Below are positions 59,836 through 64,000 of a DNA stretch of 64,000 nt, one piece after another. The position numbers and the translations under genes are program-made. Location of the stretch: NCBI GenBank assembly GCA_030019335.1, contig JASEET010000001.1, positions 124,001 through 188,000 of the forward strand, written 5' to 3'. Positions within the stretch are counted from its first letter, which is position 1. Each line of letters begins with the position of its first letter. Below the pieces are notes generated by a model, which worked only from the letters and a program-made list of their open reading frames with translations, was not told the DNA's origin and ran no database searches. Source of the stretch: Candidatus Bathyarchaeia archaeon. GTDB lineage: Archaea > Thermoproteota > Bathyarchaeia > Bathyarchaeales > Bathycorpusculaceae.

Positions 59836-61388
59836 ATGAAGCCGAAAAACTGCAAAAGGCCGTAGAGTTAACAATTGCGGCAGGATACCAACTCAACAAA
59901 GAAGCCTTTGAATTTTTAGGCACGGTAGCCGCAACAGAAGACCCAACAGAAATCATGAGCAAGGCAATACAAAAAATAGAAGACTTGAAAGAAAAACCAT
60001 TGTTCATTGACAGAAGCTTTCTAGAACAACTTGTGAAGGAGCAAGAACCAACAAAAGAAATTCTCATCCAGCCATTAGAAGAACCAATCCAAACATTGCC
60101 AGAGCCGCAAATAACAGAAGGAAAAAAGCCATTCCACTCATACGCAGAAGAAGTTGAAGCAAACATAAAAATAATTGAAGACCCAAGCAGTAAACTGAGC
60201 TCAAGTGGAACAATCGAGAATTATTTAAAATATTTCCAAGATAGGTTCAGGCGAATAGAAAAGCTGTTGAGGCAGAGAATAGACGTCAGAAGCGCCGCGT
60301 CAGTTATGGATGCCCTAAAAGCTCCGGCAAACACAAAGCTCAAAATAATTGGCATGATAACGGGGAAGAGAGAATCTAAACAGAAAATACTGTTAACTAT
60401 TGAAGATTTGCATGCAAACACTATGGTGCTTGTACCACAAAACGCTCCGCAGAACCTCCTGAAAAAAGCACGGTTACTCTTGCTTGACCAAGTTGTCTGC
60501 CTAAGTGTTGTAAAAACAAGAAGCAACCTTCTAATTGCTGAGGACATAATCCTGCCTGACATTGCTCCAAAGCCGCAACATAAAGCTCCAATTCCGGTTT
60601 ACGCCGTACTCACTTCAGACATGCATGTGGGCAGCACAAAATTCCAGAGGGAAGCTTTCAACCGTTTCGTATTGTGGCTTAACGGCAAATATGGAAACGA
60701 AAAGATGAGGGAGATAGCAGGTCACGTGAAATATGTCCTGATAGCAGGCGACATTGTTGACGGAATAGGCATTTATCCCAACCAGATAAAAGAGCTGGCA
60801 GTTAAGGACGTTTACAAACAATATAGGTTAGCTGCGAAGTTCATTGAACAAATCCCAGACTACATAGAAGTAGTAATTATACCTGGAAACCATGACGTTT
60901 CGAGAAAAGCGTTGCCTCAACTGGCAATCTCAAACGAATTCTTAGAGCCACTGCAAGAATCAAGAAAAGTTCATTCCCTTGGAAACCCATGTCTCCTGAG
61001 CCTTCACAACGTAGAAGTACTGTTATATCATGGCCGCAGCCTAGACGATGTCATCTTCACGATTCCAGGAATGGACTATGAACATCCAGAAAATGCTATG
61101 ACTTTGTTGTTGCAGAGCCGCCATCTTGCACCAGTGTATGGTGGAAAAACACTTTTATCGCCTGAAAACAGGGATTTTCTAGTTATTGAGCATGTTCCAG
61201 ACATTTTCCACTCTGGTCACATACATGTGCTGGGATACCATAATTATCGTGGAGTTTTAGTTGTTAATTCGGGCGGTTGGCAAGAGCAAACAGATTATAT
61301 GCGTAGGCATGGGTTCGTCCCAACACCGGGAAAGGTTCCAGTTGTAAACCTTCAAACATCAGAGGTCACAGTCATCCCGTTCAGCTAG
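59832..61388 (+). CDS. polB: DNA polymerase D small subunit (DP1)
   Basis: 518 aa. N-terminal helical and OB-like parts, then a calcineurin-type phosphoesterase core: LTSDMHVGSTKFQREAFNRF, IAGDIVDGIGIYPNQI, IPGNHDVSRKALPQ, LLYHGRSLDD and HSGHIHVLGYHNY. This 3'-5' exonuclease subunit pairs with the large subunit DP2, which is not in the window. Lies 1.8 kb from the putative origin. Confidence 0.95.
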   Translation: MNEAEKLQKAVELTIAAGYQLNKEAFEFLGTVAATEDPTEIMSKAIQKIEDLKEKPLFIDRSFLEQLVKEQEPTKEILIQPLEEPIQTLPEPQITEGKKPFHSYAEEVEANIKIIEDPSSKLSSSGTIENYLKYFQDRFRRIEKLLRQRIDVRSAASVMDALKAPANTKLKIIGMITGKRESKQKILLTIEDLHANTMVLVPQNAPQNLLKKARLLLLDQVVCLSVVKTRSNLLIAEDIILPDIAPKPQHKAPIPVYAVLTSDMHVGSTKFQREAFNRFVLWLNGKYGNEKMREIAGHVKYVLIAGDIVDGIGIYPNQIKELAVKDVYKQYRLAAKFIEQIPDYIEVVIIPGNHDVSRKALPQLAISNEFLEPLQESRKVHSLGNPCLLSLHNVEVLLYHGRSLDDVIFTIPGMDYEHPENAMTLLLQSRHLAPVYGGKTLLSPENRDFLVIEHVPDIFHSGHIHVLGYHNYRGVLVVNSGGWQEQTDYMRRHGFVPTPGKVPVVNLQTSEVTVIPFS

Positions 61389-61945
61389 GACAAGCCACGC
61401 GCAATTAATCGTGCAACTCGGATTGGCTCGGGAATTCTGCTACAAACTGACAAGGCGCTAATAAGCCCGCTCACCCATTCAACATTCACACCTACGGTTT
61501 CAACATAAACTGGAGGTTCACTGGCTGAAACAATAACTTTATGGATTAAACCTAATTTCTCAAACACGCCCCAACGAACCTGCCAATCTTCAAAATGTCG
61601 CTGGAGAGCTTGTTTCACCGCCTTGTTGTCAGGTTTTGTCCGCGATATAACGATGACTGGTTTCCCGAATTCTTCATGAATGACCGTTGGGTCAATGACA
61701 TTAAAACCTGCAAAGGAAACACCGGCAAGCATAACTGCCTCGAATTTCCATTTGCTTAGGATTTTGGCAAGTTTTCCAGTTGCATCCAACCCGTCAACAG
61801 TTATCCTCACAACTTTTACGTCTTCAATTTTCAGCTCTTTGAACAGAACAGTAGCAAGAAAAGCTTTTGGTGTTATTCCTTTTTGGAAGCTCCCGTCTTC
61901 AACTCCCACCACGGGCATGTTTCGAAAGGTACTTCGGCTCATATT
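61385..61945 (-). CDS. DUF99 protein (possible endonuclease)
   Basis: 186 aa from MSRSTFRNMP (61945); a longer frame to 61972 exists. Marks: VVGVEDGSFQKGITPKAFLA, ITVDGLDATGKLAKIL, VMLAGVSFAGFNVIDP and VYVETVGVNVEWV. This UPF0215 family is linked to DNA repair (endonuclease V-like fold). It overlaps the end of cdc6 by about 47 bases, so the two are probably co-transcribed. Confidence 0.82.
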   Translation of the reverse strand, partial: NMSRSTFRNMPVVGVEDGSFQKGITPKAFLATVLFKELKIEDVKVVRITVDGLDATGKLAKILSKWKFEAVMLAGVSFAGFNVIDPTVIHEEFGKPVIVISRTKPDNKAVKQALQRHFEDWQVRWGVFEKLGLIHKVIVSASEPPVYVETVGVNVEWVSGLISALSVCSRIPEPIRVARLIARGLS

Positions 61946-63149
61946 TGACCAAACGTCCAAGCCTATTGTCATTAGCGAAAACTTCTCTAATAAGAGTACG
62001 CGTTACCTCCAATCGAATTTTCTTCGTTCGTCCATACCTTCCCATGCTTACAACTTGCGCGTTCAACAATCCTGTCGCATCAAGCTCGTTCACTAGTGTG
62101 CTCACGCGTCTCTGCGTCAAGGGTGTAACACCCAATTCCCCGCAAAGTTCATTGTATACTTCGTGGATTTCCCCCGTAATAGCACGGTGAATATTTGCTC
62201 TGCTTAAATGAAAAACGCTTAGAAACACAAGCTTCGAATGCAAAGTGAGATTTTTTAAGGCTTCAACAACCCGGTTGTGCTCAATGTGTTTTTCAGCCTC
62301 CCGAACATGTTCTTCAACAACAACACTCGCGTCTCTTCGTTCAGCAACTTCACCAGCAACACGCAGTAAATCTAGAGCTCGTCTAGCATCACCATGCTCC
62401 GCAGCAGCCAAAGCAGAGCAAAGACTCAAGGCACCATCAGACAACGCACTCTCAGGAAAAGCTAATCGCGCACGTTCAAGGAGGATGTTCTTCAATTCGC
62501 TGGCGTCATAGGGTCTAAAAACGATTTCTTCCTCGCTAAGTGAACTTAAAACGCGTGGGTCAAGAAACTCCTTTAGTTGTAGGTCGTTCGATATGCCGAT
62601 GAGCGAAACTTTGCTGTTGCACAATACCTCATTTATCCGTGTGAGTTCGTAGAGGAGAATGTCACCGCGAGTCTTTATTAACGCGTCAATTTCATCCAAA
62701 ATGATGATGAAGATTATTTTCGAAGAGTCTAAGCCTGTTCTGAACCTGTCAAAAACCTCCCCAACAGATAAACCAGTAAAGGGAATAGACACGCCTATGC
62801 TCCGGCATAAACTTGCAAAAACACGATATTCAGTGCCTGCTAAACGGCAGTTAACATAACAGAATTTAACTGGTGCATTAAACTCTTTTGCCTTGGTTTC
62901 TAAATGAGTTAGCACATATTTTGTTACAGCTGTTTTACCTGTTCCTGTCTTTCCATAAATAAAAATGTTTGAGCCTCTTGCTCCTTTCAAAACAGGGGCT
63001 ATTGTCTCTCCAAGGAGTTTAATCTGTTCTCCACGATGGGGTAATCTATCAGGTAAATAATCATGCCGTAGAGCCTCTCGGTTTTTAAAAGTTTTTGTGT
63101 TGCCAACGAACTTTTCGAACACTTCGTCAAGTATGTTAGTGTCGTTCAT
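61899..63149 (-). CDS. cdc6: Orc1/Cdc6 replication initiator
   Basis: 416 aa. AAA+ domain: IYGKTGTGKTAVTKYVLTHL (Walker A), FIIILDEIDALIKTRGD (Walker B), VSLIGISNDLQL (sensor 1), then the lid and a C-terminal winged helix (VYNELCGELGVTPLTQRRVS). Binds origin recognition boxes and loads MCM. It is transcribed away from the origin-like region at 63294-63763. Confidence 0.95.
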   Translation of the reverse strand: MNDTNILDEVFEKFVGNTKTFKNREALRHDYLPDRLPHRGEQIKLLGETIAPVLKGARGSNIFIYGKTGTGKTAVTKYVLTHLETKAKEFNAPVKFCYVNCRLAGTEYRVFASLCRSIGVSIPFTGLSVGEVFDRFRTGLDSSKIIFIIILDEIDALIKTRGDILLYELTRINEVLCNSKVSLIGISNDLQLKEFLDPRVLSSLSEEEIVFRPYDASELKNILLERARLAFPESALSDGALSLCSALAAAEHGDARRALDLLRVAGEVAERRDASVVVEEHVREAEKHIEHNRVVEALKNLTLHSKLVFLSVFHLSRANIHRAITGEIHEVYNELCGELGVTPLTQRRVSTLVNELDATGLLNAQVVSMGRYGRTKKIRLEVTRTLIREVFANDNRLGRLVKYEPKYLSKHARGGS

Positions 63150-63293
63150 TGTTTATCTCCTTAGATGCCCAGAGGTAATGCCTCAATCTCTTCTGGAAAA
63201 GATAAGCTCTCTCATACAGAAAAATTAACCAATTACAGAAATTCCTAAAAGAAGAGAAAGCCGCAATATTAAAAAGAAGAGGCAAGGGACAGA

Positions 63294-63763
63294 GGCACCC
63301 CAAGGTTTCTAGTGGAAATCTCTACTTAACCTTAAAGGATTATGTTGATTTCTTTTCTAGAAAGAAATATACTCTAGAAGGTAAGGATTCACAACACAGA
63401 TTATAATAATTACTGTTAAAGATTTTAGATATTTAAAAGAAATTTTTATGAAAAATACAGATTGGATTTTTAGTTTTTCTTTTCCAATGGAAACAGAGGG
63501 GTGTCACTCCACCCTTTTTAACACTTTTACACTTTTTAGCGACTTTTCCCTTTTTACATTTCTCAACTCCTTTTTTGTTTTAGGTTTGTTTGAGAGATTA
63601 TACAAAGATGACTTAAACGACTGCATTAATGTTTTCTTTCACATTTTGTGAATACCATGTGAAATTGATTTGCTATTGGTTCTTTTTTGCCTTTCTTTCT
63701 ACTAGTATTAACTTTTTCTTGTTTCCTTTTTGTGAAAAGACCACCCCCTCACTTCTACTGGAG
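63294..63763. other. Candidate replication origin with three ORB-like sites
   Basis: ORB-like boxes follow TTTCCANNNGAAAC with a G-rich tail. Minus strand 63294-63318: TTTCCACTAGAAAC then CTTGGGGTG. Plus strand 63481-63504: TTTCCAATGGAAAC then AGAGGGGTG. Minus strand 63741-63763: CTCCAGTAGAAG then TGAGGGGGTGG, the weakest. The second and third face each other across about 235 bases of T-rich sequence that could unwind. Location beside cdc6 and DP1 fits a chromosomal origin. Confidence 0.72.
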
Positions 63764-63963
63764 ATAATTAACTGCTGGTTGCTTTGTCTTTATTTGCTAT
63801 CTAGAGAAACTGTGAAATTTGTGATAATAAAAGCGGTGAAATTTTTCGTTCTTTTCTTTTTTCCGTTCTGAAATGGAATTCTTTTTAAGTTCTTCTTCAC
63901 CACAACATCTATAACTTGTGAAATGTAAAATTGTGAAGTGCCCGCTGAAGGTGTACACCATTA

Positions 63964-64000
63964 ATGCCAGCGAGAAAGATGCGCATCGAACTATTCGATA
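63964..64000 (+). CDS. Start of next gene, cut by window end
   Basis: ATG 63964 opens MPARKMRIELFD. The palindrome GGTGTACACC lies 5 bases upstream (63950-63959). Too short to assign. Confidence 0.45.
   Translation, partial: MPARKMRIELFD

Overview
The window comes from an archaeon, most likely a TACK lineage close to Candidatus Bathyarchaeia. The evidence is archaeal or eukaryote-type information processing (ribosomal proteins L3, L4, L23, L2, S19, S6e, S24e and S27ae; aIF2 gamma; RNA polymerase Rpo7 and Spt4; the DP1 subunit of DNA polymerase D; Orc1/Cdc6), the phosphomevalonate-dehydratase branch of the mevalonate pathway, a fused formaldehyde-activating enzyme/hexulose-phosphate synthase, a zinc-rich protein resembling TackOD1 proteins, and an intron-containing tRNA-Ser. 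Family calls come from reading the sequence, not from searches.

Layout. 1-2625: an HD phosphohydrolase cut by the window edge, then both subunits of phosphomevalonate dehydratase. 2617-14918: a 12.3-kb stretch bounded by an exact 21-bp direct repeat, with an N-terminally truncated integrase just inside the right copy and tRNA-Glu just outside it. I read this as an old integrated element or genomic island. It holds a hairpin-rich segment, ACT/V4R and V4R sensor proteins, the TackOD1-like protein, a minus-strand cluster for secreted and membrane proteins, two divergent ribbon-helix-helix genes, several decayed genes and tRNA T-arm relics. 15.1-20.3 kb: a HerA-like ATPase, a methyltransferase, and an M32 carboxypeptidase interrupted by one in-frame stop.

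20.4-32.6 kb: HTH-Fae-HPS preceded by a repeated 7-mer, then a tight translation/transcription operon (S6e, aIF2 gamma, PIN protein, Rpo7, Spt4, dephospho-CoA kinase, S24e, S27ae), the start of the S10-type ribosomal operon on the minus strand, two membrane/surface genes and pyrE. 32.7-43.5 kb: ordinary metabolic and accessory genes, including DUF3795 proteins, APS kinase, phosphoesterase, GIY-YIG nuclease, APH-like kinase, and the SAH/5'-deoxyadenosine deaminase with SAH hydrolase that together recycle SAM by-products.

43.6-50 kb: paired PhoU/TrkA-C proteins and an MgtE transporter (Mg2+ handling), separated by a decayed TBP lobe, several microproteins and a frameshifted gene. 50-55.4 kb: a second accessory region with three copies of the tRNA-Ser 3' end, broken ArsR and GNAT genes, a toxin-antitoxin pair and a frameshifted surface protein. 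55.4-64 kb: uridine phosphorylase, a bactofilin-like beta-helix protein, an AbrB-PhoU regulator, DUF429 coupled to DP1, DUF99, and Orc1/Cdc6 next to a non-coding stretch with three origin recognition box-like sites, a strong candidate replication origin.

Many genes in the accessory parts carry frameshifts. Some may be assembly errors at homopolymers, and this could not be tested here.
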